Below, piece by piece: positions 48,201 to 57,094 of a DNA stretch of 64,000 nt. This stretch comes from CBCXTT01 sp965178295 (GTDB lineage Bacteria > Pseudomonadota > Alphaproteobacteria > UBA7879), in the NCBI GenBank assembly GCA_965178295.1, contig CBCXTT010000002.1, positions 62,001-126,000 of the forward strand. Direction: 5' to 3'. Under the pieces are notes generated by a model. The model worked only from the letters and a program-made list of their open reading frames with translations. It had not been told where the DNA came from and searched no databases. Both the position numbers and the translations under genes were made by a program. Numbering within the stretch: position 1 is the stretch's first letter; each line of letters opens with the position of its first letter.

Positions 48201-48293
48201 GGCATGACAATTGGAACGGCTTTTACGCTTTATGTAGTTCCAGTTGTGTATAGTTACTTTACACAGACAGGTACATCAGCAGAGGAAGCGTAA
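45264..48293 (+). CDS. RND-family multidrug efflux transporter
   Basis: The inner-membrane proton antiporter is of AcrB/MexF type. The start is set at GTG 45264 (VKLPEICIQRPVLATV), since RND pumps begin a few residues before the first helix. A GAGAAAG lies upstream. The protein has twelve membrane helices in two halves, VVDDAIVMLENIHRYIE (helix 4 with the proton-relay Asp pair), and HGILIVDFANTCRRQG in the second half. At 1009 residues it is full length. It lies 25 bases after the adaptor. The substrate cannot be predicted. Confidence 0.9.
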   Translation: MKLPEICIQRPVLATVMTLLLVIIGSVSFTYLKVRHYPQVDRPTISVSTAYDGSSPQIIETLVTKPLEAVLSGVEGLDYMTSSSEPESSRIDLFFKPDRSLDDAASDVRDKISRVVSRLPDGAKNPTVKKAESDADPIIYLALYGAHYNNADLFNQADKYIKDELEAITGVSGVDIFGGNAYVMHIWLDASKMSAHNITAQEVSQALRRQNVHMPAGRLVGEDREFHVRTAANLKTLEDFENVVVGNYKDHLVRIKDIGRAEFSSAEERSLAMFNDQPAVAIAITKKSVANPVEISRDLVKLLPEIQKSLPSGMHIVIAFDKTIFIQQSISEVYKTFVEAVICVLLIIFLFLWSFRATLIPLVTIPVSIISTFSLLYIFGFSINVLTLLAIVLAIGLVVDDAIVMLENIHRYIEGGMHPIKASIKGGREISFSIVAMTLTLAAVYAPIALSSGRVGKIFTEFALTLAGAVIVSGFVALTLTPMMCSKLLESHRGQLSLFDQYYAKFEALYGRSLSWALHRRVIVVLIGGCFALSGLIVSMFFLPSEVSPREDQGVIFSYGDAPQGATVPYLKHYMDQVEDVFRKTPEVVSRLAIIQAPRTRVWNLLTPWDERTRKSTDIVTAIRPKLKDVPGISAWSSPGGSPLGAGSAGEQIKFVMQTTKSYNELYHAAALLESALLSANATFGLFSDHGADSQEYTINIDRDKAAALDVDISVIGETLDTFISGRRVTDFKRDSEQFDVQLSVTPDKRRSADDLSHIYVKGRKDTMIPLSNLATVRKEATPSEIQHFNKLRSVTITSDIAPGWSLGEVVSLLQDLSDNLLPDNVRTSFSGQTRELIESKYTMYLIFILALVFIYLVMAAQFESFTDPLIIMLSVPLSLTGAIFTLKITGGSFNIYSQIGLVTLIGLITKHGILIVDFANTCRRQGQRSIDAVHSATILRLRPILMTTCAMVLGSMPLVWTTGAGAEGRHQIGWVVLGGMTIGTAFTLYVVPVVYSYFTQTGTSAEEA

Positions 48294-48297
48294 AACC

Positions 48298-49323
48298 TCA
48301 AGATCCACAGATATGTTGAATGACTTTTTTCATTAGGGTAGAAAAAGCATAGTTCGGAAACTCACTTGGATGCACCCAGATCCCGGGCGTTTCTGGTGCA
48401 TGATCGGACATAGACTTCACAACATTTAATTTGAGGTGAAAATGAGTAAAAATATGACTCACCGCACCAGGATAAGACTGCCAAGGTAAATCCATTATCA
48501 TCTCTTCTGCATAATGTCGAGCCGTATCACGCCAGTTTGTTGAGGGTATTTCCATTAATCCTGCCAGCAGACCTTTTTCTGGTCGTTTCCTGATCCACAC
48601 TTCTTCCTGCGCATTCTCCAGCCAAAAAACTGTGCCATACCGTACAGGACGCACCTTTTGAACTTTAACCGGAACAATAGAGGGGTCTGGCATCAGCGCC
48701 GCCCTACACCAATCATGAATTGGGCACATTCCACATTTTGGGGATTTAGGTGTACATACTGTGCTGGCTAAGTCCATCAAAGCCTGCGCATAATCCCCCG
48801 GGCGCTCTCTGGGGGTCAGTTTTGAAACATGCGTGTATAGTACTTTCTTTGCTGCTGGCAATGGGTCTTGAACCCAAAATACCCGAGCCATAATACGCTC
48901 TATGTTGCTATCCATAACAGGTGCCGGATAATTAAATGCAATACTTGAAATTGCTGCCGCCGTGTAGGGTCCAATCCCAGGAAAGGCCTGCAGGGCCTCT
49001 GGGGTCTCAGGAAAACCTTTTGACGCAAAAACTTGAGCACATTTATGTAAGTTCCGCGCTCGCGCGTAATACCCCAGTCCCTGCCAAACATGCAATACAT
49101 CATCAAGACTTGCAGACGATAAATCTCCTATAGTTGGCCACTTTTGTATAAACTTCATAAAGTATGGCCCCACAGTGGCAACGGTCGTTTGCTGAAGCAT
49201 AATCTCACTCAACCATACATGGTACGGATTAGAGGCGTTTGGCACTTTAGACCGCCAGGGCAAGGTGCGGGCATGCAAATCATGCCAGGAAAGTATATTT
49301 TTTTGAAAAGACCTAACATTCAT
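48298..49323 (-). CDS. mutY: A/G-specific adenine DNA glycosylase
   Basis: MutY removes A opposite 8-oxoG. WLSEIMLQQTTVATV contains the catalytic Glu, FPGIGPYTAAAISSIAF the helix-hairpin-helix, and VMDSNIERIMARVF the region of the catalytic Asp. The 4Fe-4S loop CTPKSPKCGMCPIHDWC is intact (C-x6-C-x2-C-x5-C). A C-terminal NUDIX-like 8-oxoG domain follows (about 220-341). The ATG at 49323 (MNVRSF) is used. The next 44 bases upstream lead to tRNA-Glu on the same strand, so mutY may ride on its transcript. Confidence 0.93.
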   Translation of the reverse strand: MNVRSFQKNILSWHDLHARTLPWRSKVPNASNPYHVWLSEIMLQQTTVATVGPYFMKFIQKWPTIGDLSSASLDDVLHVWQGLGYYARARNLHKCAQVFASKGFPETPEALQAFPGIGPYTAAAISSIAFNYPAPVMDSNIERIMARVFWVQDPLPAAKKVLYTHVSKLTPRERPGDYAQALMDLASTVCTPKSPKCGMCPIHDWCRAALMPDPSIVPVKVQKVRPVRYGTVFWLENAQEEVWIRKRPEKGLLAGLMEIPSTNWRDTARHYAEEMIMDLPWQSYPGAVSHIFTHFHLKLNVVKSMSDHAPETPGIWVHPSEFPNYAFSTLMKKVIQHICGS

Positions 49324-49366
49324 GATGCTAGAGTTATACCAGTTTTGTCTCCGTAAACAAAGCATA

Positions 49367-49442
49367 TGGTATCCCCAAGGGGATTCGAACCCCTGTTGCC
49401 GCCGTGAAAGGGCGGTGTCCTAGGCCTCTAGACGATGGGGAC
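49367..49442 (-). tRNA. tRNA-Glu (anticodon TTC), CCA encoded
   Basis: The 76-nt minus-strand gene has acceptor strands GTCCCCA and TGGGGAT (first pair G-U), discriminator A and CCA. The stem CCGCC/GGCGG closes the loop CTTTCAC with TTC at 34-36. The T-loop is GGTTCGAATCC. Confidence 0.95.
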
Positions 49443-50539
49443 TAGAGATATTTCTCTCTTATATGTTTTAGGGGGAAAAAGCAAGTTTTTTATTTGCATC
49501 AGGCAATACTCTTAGGCTGACAACGCTATGTCACAATATATTGCAATTTTTATGCGTTTTATGATTTTATTGCATGCTACGTTTTGAGTGAATCATGCCA
49601 CGTTTTGTGTGAATAATGAGACAAAAGAAAAAGAAGAGATCGACAAAATACCAATGTCTTTCACAAAGAGGATCAAGAAATTTTTTATTACAATTCAGTC
49701 ATACTCCGTATCTGGAAACAGGTGCACAAAACAGACAACCCAGGAAAGTTCTTTGCTCCTACTCTCGTCCACATTATACAAGATTGCAGTCATTAGTAGA
49801 TAAAAGAACGATCAGTTCAAAATTTCATCTACTACTCTGTACACAAATGCCTAGATGATATAGAACAATTCATGACGTGCACCCAGTGAATATAGATGAC
49901 AAGCATAGCTCCACACGCAACGTATATGCATACGCAAAGGCGTCACAGCACGTGCAAGATGAATCCGTTTTTTATAGGTGACCTTGATCTCGCATCACTA
50001 TAAAAATTTTATCTTTATTCCCTGGGTTACATACGACCTTTTTATGCTCACGCATCAATTCTGTGATACTAAAGCGCATAGACAATGGTAGAGCGATCAG
50101 ACAATTATTGTTCCAAGATGCGGAGCTATATGATACTGTATAATTTAGTGCATAACACATAGGCAGTATTTCAAGCAGAAAACTCCTATCCTAGCGCACG
50201 CCATAAAGTTGCATCACCATACCTTGAGAACGCAGCAAATAGGGTAGAAGCTGGAGCAGCTCTCGGCCCATATGCAAAGGACAATACTCCAGGAAAGATG
50301 GTAACTCTTGATACAAGTAGTCAGCTAAATGCGGTCATGCCGCCCAACAGACTCGGAGAATGCGTATGCCACGAAAAAGCGTTAGCGCTATCTTTAGACA
50401 GTGCTTGCAGACACAGCACATCTGGTAGTGCAGACTTTGTATAAAGCCTATTCCCATTCACAGGGTGTACGCACCGCACATTTGGGTAAAAATATCCTTT
50501 GCAATATTTTTTTTTGTCTGATAGTAATGTATCCATTGA
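49443..50539. other. 1.1-kb gene-free spacer between tRNA-Glu and tRNA-Asn
   Basis: This is the longest stretch without a gene. Open frames here are short (under 85 codons on the plus strand, 107 on the minus but running through tRNA-Asn) and have no known motif. I looked for structural RNAs (4.5S, tmRNA, RNase P, 6S) by their conserved cores and saw none, but a diverged RNA cannot be ruled out by eye. Confidence 0.45.
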
Positions 50540-50615
50540 TCCCCGGTAGCTCAGTTGGTAGAGCAAGTGGCTGTTAACCACTGGGTCGCTGGTTCGAGTC
50601 CGGCCCGGGGAGCCA
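50540..50615 (+). tRNA. tRNA-Asn (anticodon GTT), CCA encoded
   Basis: The 76-nt gene has acceptor strands TCCCCGG and CCGGGGA, discriminator G and encoded CCA. The anticodon loop CTGTTAA gives GTT at 34-36. This tRNA is one of the four Tgt substrates (GUN anticodons). secA follows on the same strand. Confidence 0.95.
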
Positions 50616-50730
50616 TTTCCATATACCGAATCAGTAATTTTCAAAATTAATTTCTAACGTCGTTTTTCTGTGTATATTATGATATAAGTGTGTCTTGATA
50701 TTCTGGCAATGAAACAAGGGTTTTCTTAAG

Positions 50731-53409
50731 ATGCTCAAACTTCTAAAGCGCCTTATTGGCTCTGCAAATGATCGCACCATCACTAGATGTGAAAAAATTG
50801 TTAAAAAAATAAATGCACTAGAGCCTGAAATCAGTGCGTTAAATGAGGATCAACTTAAGTACCAGACGCATAAATTAAAAGGACGCCTTACAGAGGGTGA
50901 AACCTTAGATGACATTCTTGTCGAGGCCTTTGCAACCGTGCGGGAGACTTCAAAACGTATTTTAGGTGAGCGTCATTATGATGTGCAGCTCATGGGTGGT
51001 ATGGTTTTACACTGGGGCATGATTGCAGAAATGCGCACAGGTGAAGGAAAAACTTTGGTCTCAACACTGCCGGCTTATCTGAACGCCCTGTCCGGTAAGG
51101 GCGTGCATATTGTAACCGTTAATGACTACCTAGCAGAACGTGATTCGAATTGGATGGGCCAAATACATCGTTTTCTGGGCTTGACTGTTGGCTGTATTAA
51201 CAACGATATGAGCGATCAAAAGCGGAAAGAGGTGTATAACGCGGATATTACATATGCAACCAACAACGAGCTTGGTTTTGATTATCTACGTGACAACATG
51301 AAATTTCGCATTGATGAAATGGCGCAACGCCCTTTTAATTATGCTATCGTTGATGAAATGGATAGTATATTAATCGATGAGGCAAGAACACCCCTTATTA
51401 TTTCTGGACCATCCGAAGGATCCTCAGACCTCTATCTTGTAGCAGATAAGGTTGTGCAGAAACTAACTGAAGCAGATTATGAGCTTGATGAAAAACAAAA
51501 CAATGCAACTTTGACAGAAGTGGGCATGGAACACGTCGAAACTTTACTGAAGGAAGCAAACGCTCTGAAAACAAATTCTCTTTATGACATACAAAATGTT
51601 GATTGCGTTCACCACATCAACCAAGCTCTTAAGGCGCATCACCTGCATCACAAAGATAAAGATTATATCGTGAAAGATGGTCGCGTTATTTTGATTGATG
51701 AATTTACAGGCCGCATGATGGAGGGGCGACGCTTTTCTGATGGGCTACACCAAGCCCTGGAGTCAAAAGAAAGTGTTGAGATACAAATGGAAAATCAGAC
51801 GCTTGCCTCCATCACCTTCCAAAACTTTTTTAGACTTTATCCAAAACTATCTGGGATGTCAGGCACAGCTATCACAGAAGCCGCTGAATTTTCAGATATT
51901 TATAATCTTGACGTTATTGTACTCCCGACAAATGTGCCCTGTGCACGTACAGATGAAGATGACGCAGTATACAGGACAGAGCGCGAAAAATTTGATGCGA
52001 TTGTTGCACTTGTGCAAGAATGTGGCATTACAAAACAACCTGTTCTCATCGGCACCGCAAGCATTGAAAAATCAGAGCAGCTATCCAGTGAACTTAAGCG
52101 TCACCATATTGCTCACAATGTTTTAAATGCACGGTATCATGACAAAGAAGCCAGTATCATTGCGCAAGCAGGTGAACCTGGAGCGGTCACAATTGCAACC
52201 AACATGGCGGGCCGCGGTACAGATATTAAGCTCGGGGGCAATGTGGAGGAACGCATCCGTGTCGCTATGCAGATCTCAAACAATTGCTCTACCAAAAAAG
52301 AAAATGATATCAAGAATGAGATGTCACGAGACCACGATCGCGTAAAAGAAGCAGGAGGTCTCTATGTTATTGGAACGGAGCGTCACGAAAGTCGCCGCAT
52401 TGACAATCAACTGCGCGGCCGTTCAGGTCGTCAGGGAGACCCGGGCTCATCCAAATTCTTTCTCTCTCTAGAAGACGATTTAATGCGTATCTTTGGCTCA
52501 GGTCGCCTAGATAGTATGCTCCAAAAATTGGGTCTTGACGCAGGAGAAGCCATTACGCATCCCTGGATCAACAAAGCAATTGAGCGTGCGCAATCTAAAG
52601 TTGAGGCCCGAAACTTCGATGTACGTAAACATCTGTTAAAATATGATGATGTAATGAATCATCAACGCCAAGCAATCTACGAACAACGGCGTGAAATTAT
52701 GCTGACTAATGATATTTCTGATACAATAGAAGAAATGCGTATCAGCACAATCGAAGATATGATAAGTCGTGCAATTCCATCAAAATCCTATGAAGCGCAA
52801 TGGAACGTCGACGGCCTGCATGAGGCGTGCCTACGTATTTTTGGCCTTGACCTCTCTCTTCACAAATGGGCTACCGAAGACGGTATGACGGATAAGACAA
52901 TCCAAGCTCGCATTACAACAGCTGTCAATGATCTTTTTAAGGCAAGCTACAGTGCAATAGATGATTCAAACCATCGCGGGATGGAAAAAGCTATTCTTCT
53001 GCGAGTCTTAGACCAAACATGGAAAGATCACCTGCTCTCTCTTGACCATCTACGCCAAGGCATTAATTTACGTGCTTATGGGCAAAAAGATCCATTAAAT
53101 GAGTATAAACGTGAAGCATTCATGTTCTTTGAAGATATGCTAGGTCGCTTGCGAGAACGTACAATGAGCATTCTTTCACAATTTAACCTTAGCAGCGCTC
53201 AAGCAGAAGACGTTGCCCCCGAGCCTGCACAGGCAATGTATATGCATCATGGAACAGAGAAGTCAGCAACACCGTCAACACGTGTAGGACGAAGAGCGGC
53301 TGAAGAAATGGACCCTCACGAGCCAGAAACCTGGGGGCGCATTGCGCGCAATAATCCCTGCCCTTGTGGGTCTGGTAAAAAGTATAAAGTTTGCCACGGA
53401 AAGTTATAG
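50731..53409 (+). CDS. secA: Protein translocase ATPase SecA
   Basis: This is the motor that drives proteins through SecYEG. It has P-loop MRTGEGKTLVSTLPAYL near residue 100, the DEAD-type VDEMDSILIDEARTPLIIS, preprotein cross-linking domain, ATNMAGRGTDIKLGGNVEE, GTERHESRRIDNQLRGRSGR and the two-helix finger region. The C-terminal zinc tail NNPCPCGSGKKYKVCHG is complete, matching a partner SecB (encoded at 55.6-56.1 kb). The 892-residue length is normal. The usual VDEVDS is VDEMDS here. Confidence 0.97.
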   Translation: MLKLLKRLIGSANDRTITRCEKIVKKINALEPEISALNEDQLKYQTHKLKGRLTEGETLDDILVEAFATVRETSKRILGERHYDVQLMGGMVLHWGMIAEMRTGEGKTLVSTLPAYLNALSGKGVHIVTVNDYLAERDSNWMGQIHRFLGLTVGCINNDMSDQKRKEVYNADITYATNNELGFDYLRDNMKFRIDEMAQRPFNYAIVDEMDSILIDEARTPLIISGPSEGSSDLYLVADKVVQKLTEADYELDEKQNNATLTEVGMEHVETLLKEANALKTNSLYDIQNVDCVHHINQALKAHHLHHKDKDYIVKDGRVILIDEFTGRMMEGRRFSDGLHQALESKESVEIQMENQTLASITFQNFFRLYPKLSGMSGTAITEAAEFSDIYNLDVIVLPTNVPCARTDEDDAVYRTEREKFDAIVALVQECGITKQPVLIGTASIEKSEQLSSELKRHHIAHNVLNARYHDKEASIIAQAGEPGAVTIATNMAGRGTDIKLGGNVEERIRVAMQISNNCSTKKENDIKNEMSRDHDRVKEAGGLYVIGTERHESRRIDNQLRGRSGRQGDPGSSKFFLSLEDDLMRIFGSGRLDSMLQKLGLDAGEAITHPWINKAIERAQSKVEARNFDVRKHLLKYDDVMNHQRQAIYEQRREIMLTNDISDTIEEMRISTIEDMISRAIPSKSYEAQWNVDGLHEACLRIFGLDLSLHKWATEDGMTDKTIQARITTAVNDLFKASYSAIDDSNHRGMEKAILLRVLDQTWKDHLLSLDHLRQGINLRAYGQKDPLNEYKREAFMFFEDMLGRLRERTMSILSQFNLSSAQAEDVAPEPAQAMYMHHGTEKSATPSTRVGRRAAEEMDPHEPETWGRIARNNPCPCGSGKKYKVCHGKL

Positions 53410-53819
53410 CCATGTACACTCAATGTATTTTTTGAGAACAATAACGACACAGCATCCAGAGGAAATGAACAAGAAATTTCTTAAAAAATTACACGCCTAA
53501 TGAACGTTATCTCACGGCTTCAACACAAAAAAAAACAGAAGGCCGTTCAAAATCTTCAAGGTATGCTGATAGAAAATATATAGGCCTCTGAAGACTTGCG
53601 TGCAATTGGTAGTCACAGTCTTAAGCGTCAATCCAATTTCAGCTCTTCTCAAATCTATGCTTCTCAAGGCCTCTCTTTTTTGTATGTATTGCCTGGGTTG
53701 ATATAGAGGATGGAGGAAAAATTAGAAGATATCGATCTTCTATCAAAAATCTCTCCGTTATCCGCTAGAATGAAGATCACATCAATCATGATAGCGGCAT
53801 AGAACCGCTAAGCGCAAAA
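53410..53819. other. Gene-free spacer between convergent secA and ABC exporter
   Basis: About 400 bases have no gene. Several short frames only. No terminator hairpin with a U-tract was recognised for either gene. Confidence 0.45.
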
Positions 53820-55586
53820 TTATAATTCTGACAAATTCTTGTAAAACATATTATGCGCTAAAAGTTCATTATGGGTTCCGCTCGCCACAATTTTTCCTTT
53901 ATCCAATAAAATAATACGGTCCATTTGTTGAATGGTTGACAAACGATGACTAATCACCACTATTGTTTGATGTACCGCGCGACGTCTAAGCGCTTTGTAA
54001 ACATGTATCTCGTTCTCAATATCCAGAGAACTAGTTGACTCGTCTAACAGCAAAATGGGTGCAGATTTTAATAGTGCACGCGCAATCGAAATACGCTGCT
54101 TCTGCCCACCTGACAAACGCATACCTTTTTCTCCTACAATGGTATCGTATCCTTCCGATAAATCATGCACAAATTTACTTACAGCAGCGCTGTCTACAGC
54201 GCTTTTAAAGTCCGCAGAAGTCGCATCTGGTTTTCCGTATAAAATATTATCCCGAATGGTACCTGAAAATATCACAGGATCTTGTGGGGCAAAGGCAATC
54301 CGTTGACGCAAATCTGTCAATAAAATCTCATTTATAGGGATATCATCCAAAAGAATCCATCCACTCGATATAGGGTAAAAGCCTAGTAACAACTGAAAAA
54401 TTGTTGTCTTTCCAATACCGCTATTTCCAACAATAGCAATGCGCTCCCCTGGCTGAATCAAGAACGATATCTCATCTAAAATCATCACTTCTTTTCGCGC
54501 AGGATAGGAAAAAGACACGTTTTTAAAAATAATTTTTGGGTGTAGAGGCATTGCTTTGGATATTGCAATACTATGCTGCTCTCCCGGCAAGCGCAGAACG
54601 TGCTCCAATCGTTCTGCCGCACCTAAAGCGCGCTGAATTTGCCCCATACTTTCGCTAAGACTATTGATGGTTGCAGCCACAATTATCGCATAAAAAATAA
54701 AGGCCGATAAGGCCCCTCCTGTCATTCCTCCTGCAATCACCGATTGCGCCCCAAACCATAAAACTGCACCTACACCACTAAAGACAATTAAAATTACTAG
54801 AAAAACAAGCTGACCTCGTCTCTTGATTTGGAATAAAGTATGCTCAACCGCCTTATCTAGGGACTGGTCAAGCATTTTTAAGGTCCAAGGCTCTTTGCAA
54901 AATGACTTAACCGTTTTAACAGCATAAATACATTCTTCTGCGATATTTCCTACATCACCAATGCTCATTTGGGCCGTTTTTAACGAGGACTTCACTCGGC
55001 GCCCCATCATAAAAATTGGGATAAGTGCGCACGGCACAATTAAAAAAACCATAAGCGAAAGCTTACAATTTGTGAGTAGCATCATAATAATACCACCAAT
55101 CATAATAAGCAGATTTCGTGCCATAATAGGCAATGCAGTACTCAGAAGAATTTGAAGGATCGCCGTATCGGTGTTGAGCCGCGCAAGAAGCTCTCCTGTG
55201 CGAGTCGACTCTGCATAAGAGATTGGTGCTGCAAGAATATTCTGGAAAATACGGCTTTTTATACCTTGTATAAAACGCTCCCCGATCCATGTCACAAGAT
55301 ATAAACGGCTATAACTGGCGATTCCCATGCAAAAAATCGCGATCCCCAGCATAAAAAGGGCTGTATTAAGTGCCCGAACATCATTATGCATCAAGCCCTG
55401 ATCTATTAATTGTCGTACGCCCATTCCCACAGCAAGAACAGCAGCAGAAGCAACACATAAAAAAAAGAACGTTCCTAATAGAGCACCTTTTTTTACCGAG
55501 GACATTTTGAAGAGAATTTTTAATGCAGACCAGCCATATCTTTGATCACTTCCTGCACTTTGTTTTTTAGACGCTGTAATTGTCAC
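53820..55586 (-). CDS. ABC exporter half-transporter, MsbA/ABCB-like
   Basis: The product is a fused permease-ATPase of 588 residues. It has six membrane helices in the first 320 residues, with TGELLARLNTDTAILQ (intracellular coupling region). The ATPase has GNSGIGKTTIFQLLLG (Walker A), LSGGQKQRISIARALL (signature), ILLLDESTSSLD (Walker B) and VVISHRLST (switch His). Relatives export lipid A (MsbA) or peptides. The alphaproteobacterial group with this pattern is not proven to be MsbA. The frame begins with GTG 55586, but no ribosome site is visible there. It lies 13 bases after secB, suggesting coupled expression. Confidence 0.85.
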   Translation of the reverse strand: MTITASKKQSAGSDQRYGWSALKILFKMSSVKKGALLGTFFFLCVASAAVLAVGMGVRQLIDQGLMHNDVRALNTALFMLGIAIFCMGIASYSRLYLVTWIGERFIQGIKSRIFQNILAAPISYAESTRTGELLARLNTDTAILQILLSTALPIMARNLLIMIGGIIMMLLTNCKLSLMVFLIVPCALIPIFMMGRRVKSSLKTAQMSIGDVGNIAEECIYAVKTVKSFCKEPWTLKMLDQSLDKAVEHTLFQIKRRGQLVFLVILIVFSGVGAVLWFGAQSVIAGGMTGGALSAFIFYAIIVAATINSLSESMGQIQRALGAAERLEHVLRLPGEQHSIAISKAMPLHPKIIFKNVSFSYPARKEVMILDEISFLIQPGERIAIVGNSGIGKTTIFQLLLGFYPISSGWILLDDIPINEILLTDLRQRIAFAPQDPVIFSGTIRDNILYGKPDATSADFKSAVDSAAVSKFVHDLSEGYDTIVGEKGMRLSGGQKQRISIARALLKSAPILLLDESTSSLDIENEIHVYKALRRRAVHQTIVVISHRLSTIQQMDRIILLDKGKIVASGTHNELLAHNMFYKNLSEL

Positions 55587-55599
55587 GCAAAATACATAC

Positions 55600-56058
55600 T
55601 TAATTTACAGACGTATCTGGCACTGTTTGCCGCTTGCGATATAATTCTACAAAATCCACCGGATTCAACAATAGTGGCGGCATGCCACCATCACGAGTTA
55701 AATCTGCTACAATGTTGCGAGCAAATGGAAAAAGCAAGCGAGGACATTCTATCAAAAGTAATATCTGCAGAGCCTCATCATCTTTCTTCGCCACATCAAA
55801 AAGGCCTCCATATGTTAATTCTACCAAGAAAACATTTTCTTTTTCTCGAACCGCCTGTGCTGAAATATGCAAAATGACCTCATACACGTTTTCCCCAACC
55901 ATGTCAGCCCGCACCTGTACATTTACATTAATCTCAGGGACGCCTTGGGGCTTCGCTACACTTTCAACAATTCTAGGATTTTCAAAAGAAACATCCTTGA
56001 TATATTGACTAATAACGCCAAAAGAGAAGGACGGGGTATCAGTTTGGTCATTTAACAT
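55600..56058 (-). CDS. secB: Export chaperone SecB
   Basis: The 152-residue product matches SecB: QYIKDVSFENPRIV, INVNVQVRADMVGENVYEV, and ECPRLLFPFARNIVADLTRDGGMPPLLLNPVDF. It keeps preproteins unfolded and hands them to SecA. The ATG at 56058 (MLNDQTD) is strongly set by AAGGAG seven bases upstream; the ATG at 56076 lies before that ribosome site. It is divergent from the lipoprotein gene. Confidence 0.95.
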   Translation of the reverse strand: MLNDQTDTPSFSFGVISQYIKDVSFENPRIVESVAKPQGVPEINVNVQVRADMVGENVYEVILHISAQAVREKENVFLVELTYGGLFDVAKKDDEALQILLLIECPRLLFPFARNIVADLTRDGGMPPLLLNPVDFVELYRKRQTVPDTSVN

Positions 56059-56228
56059 CAATAAACTCCTTCTCATAAAATAAACTTACAGTATCTTCAA
56101 TAGCATAAATCTATGGGATTGACAATCAAAGGTTCATTAGCAGGACATGAAACAATATTGCTATACTAGAGCAAATGTTTTATGGTGGAGAACAAGTCTG
56201 TCTTTACAACTTAAGGTATTAATGCGCC

Positions 56229-56774
56229 ATGAAACTTTTCAGCATTCTTATATTGTCCGTTGCTCTGCTCTTCACAACAAGTTGCACGCGCCAAATTAAT
56301 CCTAATATTTACCAAGCGGGCGCCGTGGGCGAAGCCTCTCAAGCATATCGTGGAACTATTATTGGTCTGAGGAGCGTTCATATAGACGAGAGTGAACGAC
56401 TAAGCCAAAATACAATGGGCGGTGGTCTCGGTGCTGTTGCAGGAGGAGTCCTAGGTTCACAAATTGGTGGCGGTAAAAAGGCTCATGTCATAGGTGCGCT
56501 TGCAGGCGCATTAGCAGGAGGCATGGGCGGTGCCTATTTACAGGACAAGATGGGCCACCAAGAAGGTATCGAATATACAGTTGAGCTTAAAAATGGAAAG
56601 ATTATGACAGTTGTTCAGGGGCCTGAAAATGTTTATGCTATTGAACAGCCGATACTGGTCATCATATCCAATAAGGGGCGCTCCAGAATTATTCCAGCGC
56701 CAACAAACGGAGAATCTTTGACCAAAAGACAGACTAAAAAAGAATGCAAAGAAAGAAAAAAGGGCAAAAAGTAA
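56229..56774 (+). CDS. Glycine-zipper outer-membrane lipoprotein (SlyB / 17-kDa antigen type)
   Basis: The 181-residue product has a signal peptide with lipobox LFTTSC (Cys at about residue 19). A SlyB-like region follows: YQAGAVGEASQAYRGTIIGL, then a glycine-zipper pair (GGGLGAVAGGVLGSQIGGG and IGALAGALAGGMGGAYL, residues 63-104). A C-terminal beta part and a strongly basic tail rich in Lys follow. It resembles the Rickettsia 17-kDa surface antigen. The trxA ATG overlaps its stop by one base (TAATG), an odd pairing that couples a lipoprotein to a cytoplasmic thioredoxin. Confidence 0.85.
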   Translation: MKLFSILILSVALLFTTSCTRQINPNIYQAGAVGEASQAYRGTIIGLRSVHIDESERLSQNTMGGGLGAVAGGVLGSQIGGGKKAHVIGALAGALAGGMGGAYLQDKMGHQEGIEYTVELKNGKIMTVVQGPENVYAIEQPILVIISNKGRSRIIPAPTNGESLTKRQTKKECKERKKGKK

Positions 56775-57094
56775 TGACAAGTATTTCTGCAACAGATCAA
56801 ACTTTTGACAAAGAAGTAACGAAGGCACCCGGCATCGTGCTCGTAGATTTCTGGGCTGAGTGGTGTGGACCGTGTCGCATGTTGAGTCCTATACTAGAAG
56901 AAGTCTCAGAAGAGTTGGGACACAAGGCAAAAATCGTCAAAATTAATATTGATGAAAGCCCAGGCACAGCAACAAAAAATGGAGTACGCAGCATTCCAAC
57001 GCTTATTTTGTTCAAAGATGGAAAGCCCGTCGAAACACGCGTTGGAAATACGCCCAAAAGCAAAATTATACGCTGGATTGAAGGCGCCTTATAA
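56774..57094 (+). CDS. trxA: Thioredoxin
   Basis: The 106-residue product has FWAEWCGPCRML with the WCGPC active site, KINIDESPGTATKNGVRSIPTLILFKDG with the cis-Pro (IPT), and is complete. It reduces disulfides in the cytoplasm. The ATG overlaps the lipoprotein stop (TAATG) and is preferred to the upstream in-frame ATG at 56744. Confidence 0.95.
   Translation: MTSISATDQTFDKEVTKAPGIVLVDFWAEWCGPCRMLSPILEEVSEELGHKAKIVKINIDESPGTATKNGVRSIPTLILFKDGKPVETRVGNTPKSKIIRWIEGAL

Noticed and set aside
49443..50539. A structural RNA gene in the longest spacer
   Set aside because: I searched by eye for the conserved cores of SRP RNA, tmRNA, RNase P and 6S and saw none. A covariance-model search would be decisive.
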